Assembly: GCF_001641285.1 (NCBI RefSeq)
Contig: NZ_CP014841.1
Coordinates: 1,798,001 to 1,862,000, forward strand
Direction of reading: 5' to 3'
DNA length: 64,000 nt
Source of the DNA: Dyella thiooxydans
GTDB lineage: Bacteria; Pseudomonadota; Gammaproteobacteria; Xanthomonadales; Rhodanobacteraceae
The translations under genes and the position numbers were made by a program. This document shows, piece after piece, positions 54,540-64,000 of this stretch. The stretch's first letter is position 1. Each line of letters starts with the position of its first letter. The notes under the pieces were generated by a model. It worked only from the letters and a program-made list of their open reading frames with translations. It was not told the origin of the DNA and did no database searches.

Positions 54540-56663
54540 ATGTCCCATTCCTTCCTGAAGCCGACCGCGCTTGCGCTCGCACTCACCCTGTCCCTCACCG
54601 CGTGCGGCAAGCATGAGCAGGCTGCAACGCCGGCCCCGACCGCACCGGCCAAGGCCTCCACTGCAGCCACCGCTGCCGCAGCGCCTGCCACCAAGAGCGT
54701 GTTCGACGTGAGTGAACTCGGCCCGGCCAGCGAGGCCTGCCAGGACTTCAACACCTTCGTCAACGCCAAGTGGGTGGCCGCCAACCCGATTCCTTCCGAC
54801 CGCACCCGCTGGGGCGCCTTCGACAAGCTGGCCGAGGACAGCCTCAACACCCAGCACGAGATCGTCGAGAACGCCGCCAAGAACGCCACCACCGCCCCGG
54901 CCGGCTCGATCGAGCAGAAGATCGGCTACCTGTACCAGTCCGGCATGGACGAGGCGGCCCGCGACAAGGCCGGCTTCGCTCCGATCAAGCCCAAGCTCGA
55001 GGCGATCGCCGGCCTGAAGAACGGCAAGGACGTGGCCGACTACCTGATGAAGAGCTTTGCCGACGGCGACCAGCAGGTGTTCGCGTTCGGCTCCGGTGCC
55101 GACTTCAAGCACGCCGAGACGCAGATCGGCTACACCTTCCAGAGCGGCCTGGGTCTGCCGACGAAGGACTACTACCTCGATCCGAAGCACGCCGAAGAGC
55201 GCAAGGCCTACCTCGACTACATCGCCAAGACGCTGCAGCTGACCGGCGTATCCGAGGCCGACGCGAAGAAGCAGGCCGACCAGGTGATGGCGTTCGAGAC
55301 CGAGCTGGCCAAGGCGTCGCTGGCGCCGGTGGATCTGCGCGAGCCGTCGAACCAGTACCACTTCGTCAGCGTGAACGAGGCGGACAAGGTCACCCCGCAC
55401 TTCCAGTGGGAGGAGTTCTTCAAGGACCAGGGCGTGACCATCGACAAGGGCTTCTCGCTGTCGCAGCCGGCGTTCTTCGCCGAGTTCGACAAGCTGCTGG
55501 CCAAGGCGCCGGTGTCGCAGTGGCAGGCCTACCTGCGCTTCCACGTGATCGACGACGCCTCGCCGTATCTCAGCACCGCGTTCCAGGACAACAAGTTCGA
55601 CTTCTACGGCAAGACGCTGTCCGGCCAGCCGGAGCAGAAGCCGCTGTGGAAGCGCGTGCTGGGCACGGTGAACGGCGCGATGGGCATGGCGCTGGGCGAG
55701 CTGTACGTGAAGAAGGAGTTCACCCCCGAAGCCAAGGCCCGCGCGCAGGAGCTGGTCGACAACGTGCGCAACGCGCTGAAGGCGCGCATCGAGAACCTCG
55801 ACTGGATGAGCGCCGAGACCAAGGAAAAGGCGATCGCCAAGTGGAACACCTTCCTGCCGAAGATCGGCTACCCGGACAAGTGGCGCAGCTGGGACGGCCT
55901 GAGCGTCACCCCGGACAACTTCTACGCCAACGTGATGGCGGCCGGTAAGTTCAACTACCGCTACGACATCGACAAGATCGGCAAGCCGACCGACCGCAAG
56001 GAGTGGGGCATGACCCCGCAGACGGTCAACGCCTACTACAACCCGACCGACAACACGATCAACTTCCCGGCCGCGATCCTGCAGCCGCCGTTCTTCGACG
56101 CCAAGGCGGACGACGCGATCAACTACGGCGGCATCGGCGCGGTGATCGGCCACGAGGCCAGCCACGGCTTCGACGACGAGGGCAGCCAGTTCGACGGCGC
56201 CGGCAACAACGTGAACTGGTGGACCAAGGACGACCGCGCCAAGTTCGACGCCCGCACCGACAAGCTGGTGGCGCAGTTCAACGCCTACACGCCGATCAAG
56301 GACAAGCCGGACGCGCACGTCAACGGCAAGCTGACCCTGGGCGAAAACATCGCCGACCTGGGCGGCCTGAACGTGGCCTACGACGCCCTGCAACAGGCGC
56401 TGAAGCAGCATCCGGAGGAAGCCGGCAAGAAGATCGACGGCTACACCGAGGACCAGCGCTTCTTCCTCAACTGGGCCCGCGTGTGGCGCGGCAACATCCG
56501 CGAGAAGGAAGCGCTGCTGCGCCTGAACACCGATCCGCACGCCCCGGCTTCGCTGCGTGCGATCGGTGCGCCGTCGAACATGCCGGCCTTCGCCACCGCG
56601 TTCCAGTGCAAGCCGACCGATCCGATGGTCCGCTCCGGCGACCAGCAGGTGAAGATCTGGTAA
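54540..56663 (+). CDS. pepO: M13-family metallopeptidase lipoprotein, copy 2
   Basis: A tandem paralogue of the preceding gene, also 707 residues, with the same lipobox-linker-M13 layout, HEASH at 538-542 and an identical C-terminal 30 or so residues. The start at 54540 (MSHSFLKPTALALALTLSLTACGKHE) matches copy 1. The copies differ mainly in the linker and in surface segments of the N-domain (EIVENAAKNATTAP, HAEERKAYLDYIAK), so substrate range may differ. AGAGA lies shortly upstream. Confidence 0.93.
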   Translation: MSHSFLKPTALALALTLSLTACGKHEQAATPAPTAPAKASTAATAAAAPATKSVFDVSELGPASEACQDFNTFVNAKWVAANPIPSDRTRWGAFDKLAEDSLNTQHEIVENAAKNATTAPAGSIEQKIGYLYQSGMDEAARDKAGFAPIKPKLEAIAGLKNGKDVADYLMKSFADGDQQVFAFGSGADFKHAETQIGYTFQSGLGLPTKDYYLDPKHAEERKAYLDYIAKTLQLTGVSEADAKKQADQVMAFETELAKASLAPVDLREPSNQYHFVSVNEADKVTPHFQWEEFFKDQGVTIDKGFSLSQPAFFAEFDKLLAKAPVSQWQAYLRFHVIDDASPYLSTAFQDNKFDFYGKTLSGQPEQKPLWKRVLGTVNGAMGMALGELYVKKEFTPEAKARAQELVDNVRNALKARIENLDWMSAETKEKAIAKWNTFLPKIGYPDKWRSWDGLSVTPDNFYANVMAAGKFNYRYDIDKIGKPTDRKEWGMTPQTVNAYYNPTDNTINFPAAILQPPFFDAKADDAINYGGIGAVIGHEASHGFDDEGSQFDGAGNNVNWWTKDDRAKFDARTDKLVAQFNAYTPIKDKPDAHVNGKLTLGENIADLGGLNVAYDALQQALKQHPEEAGKKIDGYTEDQRFFLNWARVWRGNIREKEALLRLNTDPHAPASLRAIGAPSNMPAFATAFQCKPTDPMVRSGDQQVKIW

Positions 56664-56703
56664 GACCCCCGCCGGGCAGCCGCCCGGCACGGTTGAGCCA
56701 ACG

Positions 56704-56735
56704 GGCCCCGCACGCGAGTGCGGGGCCTTTTCTTT
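56704..56735 (+). terminator. Rho-independent terminator after the second M13 gene
   Basis: A GGCCCCGCAC/GTGCGGGGCC stem with a GCGA loop is followed by TTTTCTTT. It isolates the M13 genes from the iron-uptake genes. Confidence 0.9.
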
Positions 56736-56754
56736 GCCATCATTGCGAATATTG

Positions 56755-56773
56755 TTGCAAATCATTCTCATTT
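56755..56773. promoter_or_regulatory. Fur-box-like operator upstream of the siderophore receptor
   Basis: TTGCAAATCATTCTCATTT resembles the Fur 19-mer (GATAATGATAATCATTATC), especially the AATCATTCTCATTT half commonly found before siderophore receptor genes. It lies about 158 bp before the receptor start, in an AT-rich stretch that stands out in this GC-rich region. Confidence 0.65.
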
Positions 56774-56930
56774 AGATAACATGAGGACATCCGCGCACAG
56801 CCCGCCCCACGGTCGCCAGCGCATCACACCGCCCCGGTCTCCGATGCCTCCTCGAGGAGCTCATCGGAAGGTGACGCTTTGCCTGCAACAGCCGACCGGA
56901 CCGGCGAACCGAAGCAACAAGGACATCGGC

Positions 56931-59222
56931 ATGGCTTTCATCACCGCGCGCAAGCACACCCTTCCCACCGCCGCCGCCCTGCTCGCCGGCATGGCGGCCG
57001 CCCAGACCGCCGGCGCTGTCGACACCGACGCGCAGATCGCACAGGCCCGCACCCTGCCCGGCCTCAAGGTCGAGGCCAACCGCGCGCCGGACTATCGCGT
57101 CGATACGCTGTCCTCGCCCAAGTTCACCCAGCCGCTGCTGGACACGCCGCAGACCATCACCGTGATCAGCAAGGAGCTGCTGCAGGAACAGGGCGCGACC
57201 ACGCTGACCGAGGCGCTGCGCAACAGCCCCGGCGTGGGCACGTTCTACGTCGGCGAGAACGGCTCGACCAGCACCGGCGACGCCATCTACATGCGCGGCT
57301 TCGACACCTCCGGCAGCATCTTCGTCGATGGTGTGCGCGACCTCGGCTCGATCTCGCGCGACGTGTTCAACATCGAGCAGGTCGAAGTGACCAAGGGACC
57401 GGACGGCACCGAGTACGGCCGCACCGCTCCCACCGGCGCGGTCAACCTGGTCAGCAAGCAGCCGGAGCTGGGCCAAGGCGTGACGGCCTCGGTCTCCTAC
57501 GGCAGTGGCCAGCACAGGCGCAGCACCGCTGACTGGAATCAGCAGACCGGTGAGCATTCGGCCTTCCGCCTCAACGTGATGGGCCAGAACAGCGGCGTGC
57601 CGGGCCGCGACCGGGTGAAGAACGACCGCTGGGGCGTCGCGCCCTCGCTCGCCTTCGGCATCGGCACCCCGACCCGTGTCTATCTCGATGCGCTGCACGT
57701 GAAGCAGACCAACGTGCCGGATGGCGGCGTCTCCACCATCGGCCTGCCCGGCTACACCAGCCCGGACCCGTCCCGCCCCTTCATCGGTGACGCACCGAAG
57801 GTCGACCCGGGCAATTTCTACGGCACCTCGCAGGACCACGACGACGTCACCGCGGACATGTTCACCGCGATCGTGCAGCACGACGTCTCGCCGGACGTGG
57901 CGCTGAGCAACACCACCCGCTGGGGCCGCACCCGGCAGGACTACCTGCTGACCTCGTTCATGGCCTCGGCGGCGAACCTGCTCACCCCGGATCCGGCCGA
58001 TCCGTCGACCTGGACCGTCGCCCGCAGCAACCCGACGTTCAAGCACCAGGCCAACCGCATCCTGGCCAACCAGACCAATGTCACCGCGCACTTCGACGGC
58101 GACACCGTGGCGCAGGACCTCAGCGCCGGCGTCGAGCTGTCGCAGGAGAAGGCCACCACGATCGGCATCGCCACGATCGACGGCAGCACCTGGCCGGCGG
58201 CCAATCTCTATCACCCCGATGCCGGCGTCGGCGGCCTGCGGTATGCACGCAACGGAGCCTACAGCTCCGGCAAGACCAACACCGTGGCGGCCTACCTGTT
58301 CGACACGTTGAAATTCGGCCAGCACTGGCAGGTCAACGCCGGCGCGCGACTGGACCGCTACAGCACCGACTTCTCCAGCATGGTGGTCTGTGGCGGACGT
58401 CGCGGCCCGGCCTGCGGCAGCCTGCCGGCGGGCAGCATCGTGCCCGGCGTGGATGCCCGCAAGCGCGGCACCCTGCCCAACTACAAACTCGGCGTGCTGT
58501 ACAAGCCGACGACCAACAGCAGCATCTACCTCAACCTCGCACAGTCGCAGGAGCCGCCGGGCGGCAGCACGCTCACCCTGAGCGGTTCGGCCAACAGCCT
58601 GGACAACCCCAACCTCGATCCGCAGAAGGCCCGCACGATCGAGCTGGGCAGCAAGTGGAACCTGCTCGACGGCCGCCTGCTGGTCACCGGCGCGCTGTAC
58701 CGCACCGCGGTGAGCAACGAGCTGGTGCAGGACCCGGTCGACACCTCGGTCTACTACCAGATCGGCAAAAAGCGGGTGCAGGGCGTGGAGCTGACCGCAG
58801 TCGGCGAAATCACCAGGAACTGGGCAGTCAGCGCCGGCCTCACCACGATGGACGCGACCGTGCAGAACGGCATCGCGGTGGCCGAAGACGGCTCCGATGC
58901 ACTGGCCTACACCCCGAAGAGCGCGTTCACCGCGTGGACCACCTACCACCTGCCGTTCGGCCTGACCATCGGTGGCGGCGCGCGCTACTCGGGCAAGCTC
59001 AAGCGCGGCAGCGATGGCGCGATCGGCACGCCGGCCTACGCCGATGCCTACTGGGTGGTCGACGCGATGGCCAGCTACCCGGTGAGCAGGCACCTCGACC
59101 TGCAGTTGAACCTCTACAACCTGTTCGACCGCTCCTACGTCGCCGCGATCAACAAGAGCGGCTACCGCTATACCCCGGGGGCGCCGCGCTCGGCGATGCT
59201 GACCGTCAATTTCCGCTTCTGA
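56931..59222 (+). CDS. fiu: TonB-dependent catecholate siderophore receptor (Fiu type)
   Basis: A 763-residue outer-membrane receptor. The signal peptide ends AGA at about residue 29. The plug domain has [39 protein letters not shown] and [29 protein letters not shown]. The barrel ends in the aromatic NFRF. Similarity and the adjoining piuC gene point to monocatecholate or catecholate-type iron uptake (Fiu/PiuA). The start at 56931 gives a normal signal peptide; the frame is open upstream into the Fur region. Fur control is inferred from the box. Confidence 0.9.
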   Translation: MAFITARKHTLPTAAALLAGMAAAQTAGAVDTDAQIAQARTLPGLKVEANRAPDYRVDTLSSPKFTQPLLDTPQTITVISKELLQEQGATTLTEALRNSPGVGTFYVGENGSTSTGDAIYMRGFDTSGSIFVDGVRDLGSISRDVFNIEQVEVTKGPDGTEYGRTAPTGAVNLVSKQPELGQGVTASVSYGSGQHRRSTADWNQQTGEHSAFRLNVMGQNSGVPGRDRVKNDRWGVAPSLAFGIGTPTRVYLDALHVKQTNVPDGGVSTIGLPGYTSPDPSRPFIGDAPKVDPGNFYGTSQDHDDVTADMFTAIVQHDVSPDVALSNTTRWGRTRQDYLLTSFMASAANLLTPDPADPSTWTVARSNPTFKHQANRILANQTNVTAHFDGDTVAQDLSAGVELSQEKATTIGIATIDGSTWPAANLYHPDAGVGGLRYARNGAYSSGKTNTVAAYLFDTLKFGQHWQVNAGARLDRYSTDFSSMVVCGGRRGPACGSLPAGSIVPGVDARKRGTLPNYKLGVLYKPTTNSSIYLNLAQSQEPPGGSTLTLSGSANSLDNPNLDPQKARTIELGSKWNLLDGRLLVTGALYRTAVSNELVQDPVDTSVYYQIGKKRVQGVELTAVGEITRNWAVSAGLTTMDATVQNGIAVAEDGSDALAYTPKSAFTAWTTYHLPFGLTIGGGARYSGKLKRGSDGAIGTPAYADAYWVVDAMASYPVSRHLDLQLNLYNLFDRSYVAAINKSGYRYTPGAPRSAMLTVNFRF

Positions 59223-59238
59223 TCCGGACGAGGTTCCC

Positions 59239-59916
59239 ATGCTTCTGCATCTTCCCGGCGTATTGAGCGCAGCGCAGGTCGACCCGTTGCGACAGGCGCT
59301 GGAAGCGGCCGACTGGACCGACGGTCGCGAGACCGTCGGTGCCCAGGGCGCCCGGGTCAAGCGCAACGAGCAGCTGCCGGACAGCTCGCCGCTGCGCCAT
59401 GAACTGGGCGCAGTGGTGCAGGCGGCGCTGTCCCGGCATCCACTGTTCCATGCCGCCGCGCTGCCGGCGCGTCAATTGCCGCCCCGCTTCAACCGCTACC
59501 GGGGCGGCGGCGAGTACGGCTTCCATGTCGACGGTGCCGTGATGGCGCTGGCCGATGGCAGCCAGCTGCGCAGCGACGTGTCCTGCACGGTGTTCCTCAA
59601 CGAACCGGAAGACTATGACGGCGGCGAGCTGGTGGTCAGCGACACCTACGGCGAGCACGCAGTGAAGCTGCCCGCAGGCGACGCCATCCTCTACCCGTCC
59701 AGCAGCCTGCATCGGGTCACCCCGGTCACCCGCGGCGCGCGACTGGCGGCCTTCTTCTGGATCCAGAGCCTGGTCCGCGACCTGGCGCACCGGCGCACCC
59801 TGCTGGAGCTGGACCAGGCCATCTCGCGACTGCGCGCGGCCGGCGGCGACGAGGTGGCGGTGCTGCAGCTCACCGGCGTCTACCACAACCTGCTGCGCGA
59901 GTGGTCGCAGACCTGA
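59239..59916 (+). CDS. piuC: PKHD-type Fe(II)/2-oxoglutarate-dependent hydroxylase PiuC (YbiX)
   Basis: A 225-residue dioxygenase. The iron facial triad is His96 and Asp98 ([10 protein letters not shown]) and His158 ([10 protein letters not shown]), with Arg168 (ARLAAFFW) as the likely 2-oxoglutarate anchor. These genes accompany Fiu/PiuA receptors (16 bp after fiu here) and may process a siderophore; the true substrate is unknown. The shared operon implies iron regulation. Confidence 0.93.
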   Translation: MLLHLPGVLSAAQVDPLRQALEAADWTDGRETVGAQGARVKRNEQLPDSSPLRHELGAVVQAALSRHPLFHAAALPARQLPPRFNRYRGGGEYGFHVDGAVMALADGSQLRSDVSCTVFLNEPEDYDGGELVVSDTYGEHAVKLPAGDAILYPSSSLHRVTPVTRGARLAAFFWIQSLVRDLAHRRTLLELDQAISRLRAAGGDEVAVLQLTGVYHNLLREWSQT

Positions 59917-59952
59917 TCGCACGCCGCTGTTCCCTGCGCGCGACAAGGGGCG

Positions 59953-59958
59953 GATAAT
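59953..59958 (+). promoter_or_regulatory. Possible -10 element of rapA
   Basis: GATAAT lies 31 bp upstream of the rapA ATG. A weak TTCCCT is 17 bp further upstream. Confidence 0.3.
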
Positions 59959-59988
59959 CGACGCCCTTTATCGACACGCGGTTTTTCA

Positions 59989-62829
59989 ATGTTCGTACCC
60001 GGTCAACGCTGGATCTCCACTGCCGAGCCGGAGCTCGGCCTCGGCACCGTGCTGCGCGTCCAGGGACGCAGCGTGCAGGTGCTGTTCGCCAAGGCCGGCG
60101 TGCTCAGGCCGTATGCGATGGAGTCCGCGCCACTGGTCCGCGCCGAATTCCGTCCCGGCCAGCGCATCGCCGGCAAGGGCATCTCCTTCCTGGTCGAGCG
60201 CGTGGACGTGCGCGAGGGTCTGCTGGTGTACCGCGGCGAGGGTCGCGAGATGGAGGAAGGTCAGCTCGACGACGAGCAGGCCGTAAGCCAGGCCGACGAC
60301 CGCCTGATCGGCGGCCGCACCGATCCGGTATCCCATTTCGAGCAGCGCCTGGATGCGCTGCGCCGGCGCGCCGAGGCCCGCCGCTCGCCGAGCTGGGGGC
60401 TGGGTGCGGCGCGTGTCGGACTGGTCCCGCACCAGCTGCGCGTGGCCGGCATCGCCTCCGCGCGCCGGCCGCCCCGCGTGCTGCTGGCCGACGAAGTGGG
60501 CCTGGGCAAGACCATCGAGGCCGGCATGATCCTGGCCCGCCAGCTCGCCACTGGCCGCGCGTCGCGTGCACTGGTGCTGCTGCCGGACACGCTGGTGTAC
60601 CAGTGGTTCGTCGAGCTGCTGCGCCGTTTCAACCTGAGCTTCGCGATCTACGACGAGGAGCGCTGCGAGGCGCTGGAGCAGTCCGAGCCGGGCAGCAACC
60701 CGTTCGAGGACGAGCAGCTGGTGATCGCCGACTTCGCTTTCCTGGAGTCCTCGCCCAAGCGCGCGCAGCAACTGCTCGACGCCGGCTGGGATCTGCTGGT
60801 GGTGGACGAAGCGCACCACCTGGAGTGGACCCCGGAAGCGGCCAGCCCGCGCTACACGCTGGTCGAGCAGCTCGCCGCGAAGACGCCGGGCGTGATCCTG
60901 CTCACCGCCACGCCGGAGCAGCTCGGTCGCAGCGGCCACTTCGCCCGCCTGCGCCTGCTCGACCCGCAGCGCTACAGCGACCTGGACGCCTACCTGGCCG
61001 AATCGGACGGCTTCCAGGCCCTGTCGCAGGTGGCCGACCGGCTGACCCAGGGCCAGCCGCTCACCGTGGAGGACCGCAGCCTGCTGGCCAGCGTGCTGGC
61101 CGACGATGCCGAGCTCACCGGCCAGCTCGCCGAGACCGTGGCACCCGAGCACGCCCGTGCCATCCTCGCCGCGCTGATCGACCGCCACGGCACCGGCCGC
61201 GCGATGTTCCGCAACCGCCGTGCCGGCATCGGCGGCTTCCCGCAGCGTGTACCGGCCTGGCACCTGATCGACGCGGACACGCTTGACGACAGTCGCCGCC
61301 AGGCGCTGCTGGCCGAGTTCCATGCCGACATCCAGCAGCCGCCGCCCGCGCTTACCCTGGACTATGCCGACGATCCGCGCCTGCAGGCCCTGGTCGATCT
61401 GCTGGAGGCGCACCCGCAGGCCAAGTTCCTGCTGATCTGCCGCAGCCAGGCCAAGGTGCTGGCGCTGGAAGAAGCCTTGCGCACGCGTACCGGCGCCGGC
61501 ATTGCCCGTTTCCACGAAGGGCTGGGGATCGTGCAGCGCGACCGCAACGCGGCGTTCTTCGCCCAGCCCGACGGTGCGCGCCTGCTGCTGTGCTCGGAGA
61601 TCGGCTCGGAGGGCCGCAATTTCCAGTTCGCCCACCATCTGGTGCTGTGGGACCTGCCACTGGATCCGGATCTGCTCGAGCAGCGCATCGGCCGACTGGA
61701 CCGCATCGGCCAGCGTCACGACATCTCGATCCATGTGCTCGCCGTGGAGGGCAGCGCACAGCACGTGCTGGCGCGCTGGTACGACGAGGGCCTGGATGCG
61801 TTCCGCGTGAGTCCGTCCGACGGTCGTGAGCTGCTGCGACGCTATGGCGAGCCACTCGCCCGCCTGGCCGACGAGCACGCGCGCAGCGCCGATGGCCGCG
61901 ACCAGGAACTGGACGTGCTGGTTGCCGAGACCCGCGCCAGCCATGAGGAGCTGGCCGCGCTGATCCGCGAGGGTCGCGACCACCTGCTGGAACTGGCCTC
62001 CAGCCGCGACCTGCACGCCGAGGAACTGGCCCAGGCGTTCCGCCGCGAGGATGTCGACCCGGCCCGCGATGCCTTCATCCAGCGCCTGCTCGAGCAGTTC
62101 GGCATCCACGCCGAGGAGCTGGGGCCGAAGGTGCTGCTGCTCGACCCGCAGTACCTGTCCACCGATGCCCTGCCCGGCTTCGCGGAAGGCCCGATCTCGG
62201 TCACCTTCGACCGCGACACCGCGCTGGCCCGCGAAGAGCTGCCGCTGCTGCGGCTGGACCATCCGCTGGTGCTCGGCGCGATGGACCTGGTGCTGTCCGG
62301 CGAACAGGGCAATGCCGCGTTCATGGTGGACGACGCGCTGGGGCCGCGCAGCGCCCTGCTGCAGGCGGTGTTCGTGCTGGAGTGCGTGGCCGACCGCGCA
62401 CTCGACGCCGAACGCTTCCTGCCGGTGCTGCCGCTGCCGGTGACCATCGACACCCGGCTGGCCGAGCGGCCCGACTTCCAGCCCAGCGAGATCGCGTTGC
62501 GCAAGGCCGCCGACCGCAACATCGAGGTGGCTCGCTACCGCAAATTCCTCAACAAGCTGGTGCCGCCGATGCTGGAAAAGGCCGAAGCCGTCGCCACCGC
62601 GCAGGCGCAGGAACGGGTGGCCGAAGCCACGGCGCTGGCCGGCGAGACGCTGGACGCCGAACTGGCCCGGCTGCAGGCGTTGAGGGCGGTGAACCCGTCG
62701 ATCAGCGCGGCCGAGATCGCCCTGGTGCAGGCCGAGCGCAACGCCCTGCTCGACGCGCTGCCCAAGGCCCGCCTGCGGCTGGATGCGGTGCGCTTCGTGG
62801 TCAGCGCGGACTTCCTCGCGCTGCGCTGA
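59989..62829 (+). CDS. rapA: RNA polymerase-associated SWI2/SNF2 ATPase RapA
   Basis: Recycles RNA polymerase after transcription. The 946-residue product begins MFVPGQRWISTAEPELGLGTV. It has the N-terminal tandem Tudor-like domains (about 1-105), ATPase lobe 1 with DEVGLGKTIEAG (168-179) and DEAH (273-276), lobe 2 with LLLCSEIGSEGRNFQFAHHLVLWDLP and QRIGRLDRIGQ, and a long C-terminal region including the Rapa C domain. Full length and intact motifs. Confidence 0.97.
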   Translation: MFVPGQRWISTAEPELGLGTVLRVQGRSVQVLFAKAGVLRPYAMESAPLVRAEFRPGQRIAGKGISFLVERVDVREGLLVYRGEGREMEEGQLDDEQAVSQADDRLIGGRTDPVSHFEQRLDALRRRAEARRSPSWGLGAARVGLVPHQLRVAGIASARRPPRVLLADEVGLGKTIEAGMILARQLATGRASRALVLLPDTLVYQWFVELLRRFNLSFAIYDEERCEALEQSEPGSNPFEDEQLVIADFAFLESSPKRAQQLLDAGWDLLVVDEAHHLEWTPEAASPRYTLVEQLAAKTPGVILLTATPEQLGRSGHFARLRLLDPQRYSDLDAYLAESDGFQALSQVADRLTQGQPLTVEDRSLLASVLADDAELTGQLAETVAPEHARAILAALIDRHGTGRAMFRNRRAGIGGFPQRVPAWHLIDADTLDDSRRQALLAEFHADIQQPPPALTLDYADDPRLQALVDLLEAHPQAKFLLICRSQAKVLALEEALRTRTGAGIARFHEGLGIVQRDRNAAFFAQPDGARLLLCSEIGSEGRNFQFAHHLVLWDLPLDPDLLEQRIGRLDRIGQRHDISIHVLAVEGSAQHVLARWYDEGLDAFRVSPSDGRELLRRYGEPLARLADEHARSADGRDQELDVLVAETRASHEELAALIREGRDHLLELASSRDLHAEELAQAFRREDVDPARDAFIQRLLEQFGIHAEELGPKVLLLDPQYLSTDALPGFAEGPISVTFDRDTALAREELPLLRLDHPLVLGAMDLVLSGEQGNAAFMVDDALGPRSALLQAVFVLECVADRALDAERFLPVLPLPVTIDTRLAERPDFQPSEIALRKAADRNIEVARYRKFLNKLVPPMLEKAEAVATAQAQERVAEATALAGETLDAELARLQALRAVNPSISAAEIALVQAERNALLDALPKARLRLDAVRFVVSADFLALR

Positions 62830-62848
62830 GCGGACTACCCCCGCACTA

Positions 62849-62880
62849 CGAAAAAGGCGGCCACCCGGCCGCCTTTTTCG
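62849..62880. terminator. Bidirectional terminator between rapA and the rhomboid gene
   Basis: A stem AAAGGCGGCC/GGCCGCCTTT with an ACCC loop and flanking A and T runs lies between two convergent genes. Confidence 0.9.
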
Positions 62881-62895
62881 TGTCCCGGCGAAACC

Positions 62896-63510
62896 TCACC
62901 ACATTAGCCGTCGCCGCGGTTTGATCGGCAGCTTGCCGCGCCAGTACTGGATCAGCACCCAGCCGCCGAGCATCCCGCCGAGATGGGCGAAGTGCGCCAC
63001 GCCCGGCATCCAGCCGAATACGCCCGACAAAAGCTCCAGCCCGCCGTAGAGGATCACGAACAGCCAGGCCGGCATCGGGATCGGCAGCAGGATGAAGTAG
63101 ACCTTCTCGTGCGGATAGAACATGCCGAAGGCGAGCAGCAGGCCGAAGATCGCCCCGGACGCGCCCACCGTCGGTGTCTGGAAGTCGTGCATGAACCAGC
63201 GCAGCACCACCAGCTGCAGCAGCGAGGACACCACCAGGCAGGTGAAGTAGTACACGGTGAACTGGCGCGAGCCGAACAGCCGCTCGATCTGGCTGCCGAA
63301 CATGTACAGCGCCAGCATGTTGAACGCGATGTGGGCGAAGCCGCCGTGCAGGAACCCGCCGGTGACGATCTGCCACGGCTCGAAGTACCCGCTGCCCAGC
63401 GGCCACAGCGCCAGCCAGCCGGCGATGCCGGGCATCACCATCTGCAACAGGAAGATCGCCACGTTGGCGATCAGCAGGTTCCGGGTCACCGGGGCAAGCG
63501 AGAGGGGCAT
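62896..63510 (-). CDS. Rhomboid-family intramembrane serine protease
   Basis: A 204-residue six-helix membrane protein. The catalytic serine is in GASGAIFG (about residue 118), the histidine in AHFAHLGG (about 175), and the loop-1 structural motif is GGFLHGGFAHIAFNMLALYMFG. It is shorter than E. coli GlpG and lacks its cytosolic N-domain, as is common in Xanthomonadales. Substrate unknown. Confidence 0.9.
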   Translation of the reverse strand: MPLSLAPVTRNLLIANVAIFLLQMVMPGIAGWLALWPLGSGYFEPWQIVTGGFLHGGFAHIAFNMLALYMFGSQIERLFGSRQFTVYYFTCLVVSSLLQLVVLRWFMHDFQTPTVGASGAIFGLLLAFGMFYPHEKVYFILLPIPMPAWLFVILYGGLELLSGVFGWMPGVAHFAHLGGMLGGWVLIQYWRGKLPIKPRRRLMW

Positions 63511-63574
63511 CGATGCGTTTCCAGTCGGGGGACGGGCGTGGCACGGACCGCGCCACGTCGCGGCGGTTCCGGAC

Positions 63575-64000
63575 TCAGCCGACGAAACGCGCCGGCTGCA
63601 GGATCTCGATCCAGTAGCCGTCCGGATCCTTGATGAAGGCGATGTGCTTCATGCGCCCGTCGGAAAGGCGCTTCTGGAACGGCACCCCCAGCGCCTCGAA
63701 GCGCGCGCAGGCGGCATGCACATCCGGCACCGACACACACAGGTGGCCGAAGCCGCGCGGCTCGCCGTTGCCGTCGTGGTAGTGGAAATCCGGGTCGTCC
63801 TCGGTGCCGTGGTTGTAGGTCAGTTCGAGCACGCCGGGCTGGCCCAGCACCCACTCCAGCCGCTCGGCGTCGTCGTCGGGGATCGCCGCGCGATCGGCCC
63901 GCAGCATCAGGTAGTAGATGGTGAACTTCGCCTCCTCGAATACCTGCCGGTGCACCGGCGTGAAGCCGAGCACGCGCGTGTAGAAGTCCAGCGAGGCCGC
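63575..64000 (-). CDS. gloA: Lactoylglutathione lyase (glyoxalase I), 5' end outside the window
   Basis: Isomerises the methylglyoxal-glutathione hemithioacetal. The frame is open to the right edge: AASLDFYTRVLGFTPVHRQVF precedes the retained part, so the protein starts beyond position 64000. Later motifs are VLELTYNHG, GFGHLCVSVPDV (metal-binding His) and DPDGYWIEILQP (metal-binding Glu). These match the GloA C-terminal two-thirds. The first metal-binding residue is not in view. Confidence 0.9.
   Translation of the reverse strand, partial: AASLDFYTRVLGFTPVHRQVFEEAKFTIYYLMLRADRAAIPDDDAERLEWVLGQPGVLELTYNHGTEDDPDFHYHDGNGEPRGFGHLCVSVPDVHAACARFEALGVPFQKRLSDGRMKHIAFIKDPDGYWIEILQPARFVG

Noticed and set aside
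50027-54892. A 1621-codon open frame on the minus strand
   Set aside because: It is antisense to the M14 and first M13 peptidase genes, which have clear motifs. In GC-rich DNA the opposite frame of a codon-biased gene stays open; the translation shows no domain.

Overview
The window is about 64 kb of GC-rich, densely coding chromosome from a gammaproteobacterium. Gene content and style point to the Xanthomonadales, most likely a Rhodanobacteraceae member (Rhodanobacter, Dyella or Frateuria type). The signs are TonB-dependent receptors, tandem M13 peptidases, a split PqiA, a solitary BlaI/M56 pair and REP-like elements. This is my judgement from protein resemblance; no database search was run. 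I saw no tRNA, rRNA, CRISPR array, insertion sequence or phage gene.

Layout. 1-2.2 kb: start of dnaB, the rpsF-rpsR-rplI operon (no priB) and an A-type Fe-S carrier, all minus. 2.4-7.3 kb: asnS, a MalM-like lipoprotein, a small membrane protein, an atypical SDR, nei and can, all plus. 7.3-12.4 kb: hutG, a BlaI-type repressor with an M56/TonB-C membrane peptidase, an NlpC/P60 lipoprotein, slyD and an MFS transporter. 12.7-18.2 kb: two DEAD-box helicases (rhlE, deaD) flanking rimJ, fghA and an SDR. 18.3-26 kb: a TPR sulfotransferase, ygiD, a TonB-C lipoprotein, a YkgJ protein, a YpfJ metallopeptidase, a MAPEG protein, a TerC/CBS protein and a CPBP protease. 26-39.4 kb: the housekeeping set leuS-lptE-holA-nadD / rsfS-rlmH-GNAT-maf (minus), split between nadD and rsfS by about 6.6 kb of accessory genes. 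39.5-43.1 kb: a Pqi envelope lipid-transport operon. 43.2-50.2 kb: CnoX, a hotdog protein, two GT39 glycosyltransferases, an ECF sigma operon and a DUF502 protein. 50.4-56.7 kb: an M14 peptidase and two tandem M13 lipoprotein peptidases. 56.7-64 kb: a Fur-box-preceded siderophore receptor with piuC, then rapA, a rhomboid protease and a truncated gloA.

The most interesting locus is the accessory insert at 28.06-30.55 kb. It holds an ECF sigma factor, its NrsF-type membrane anti-sigma factor, a secreted peptide with a methionine every five residues, and a divergent exported MsrB. Three sites match GTAACC-N16-CGAA exactly, one each before the sigma gene, msrB and the Met-rich peptide gene. That is the promoter motif I recall for Caulobacter SigF. 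The parts suggest an autoregulated periplasmic oxidant-scavenging cycle: a sacrificial Met-rich protein repaired by a periplasmic methionine sulfoxide reductase.

A second two-locus circuit is visible. The BlaI-type repressor gene and a TonB-C lipoprotein gene 13 kb away carry nearly the same 40-bp double operator. Both have two dyads 24 bp apart just upstream of the start codon, so they are probably co-regulated.
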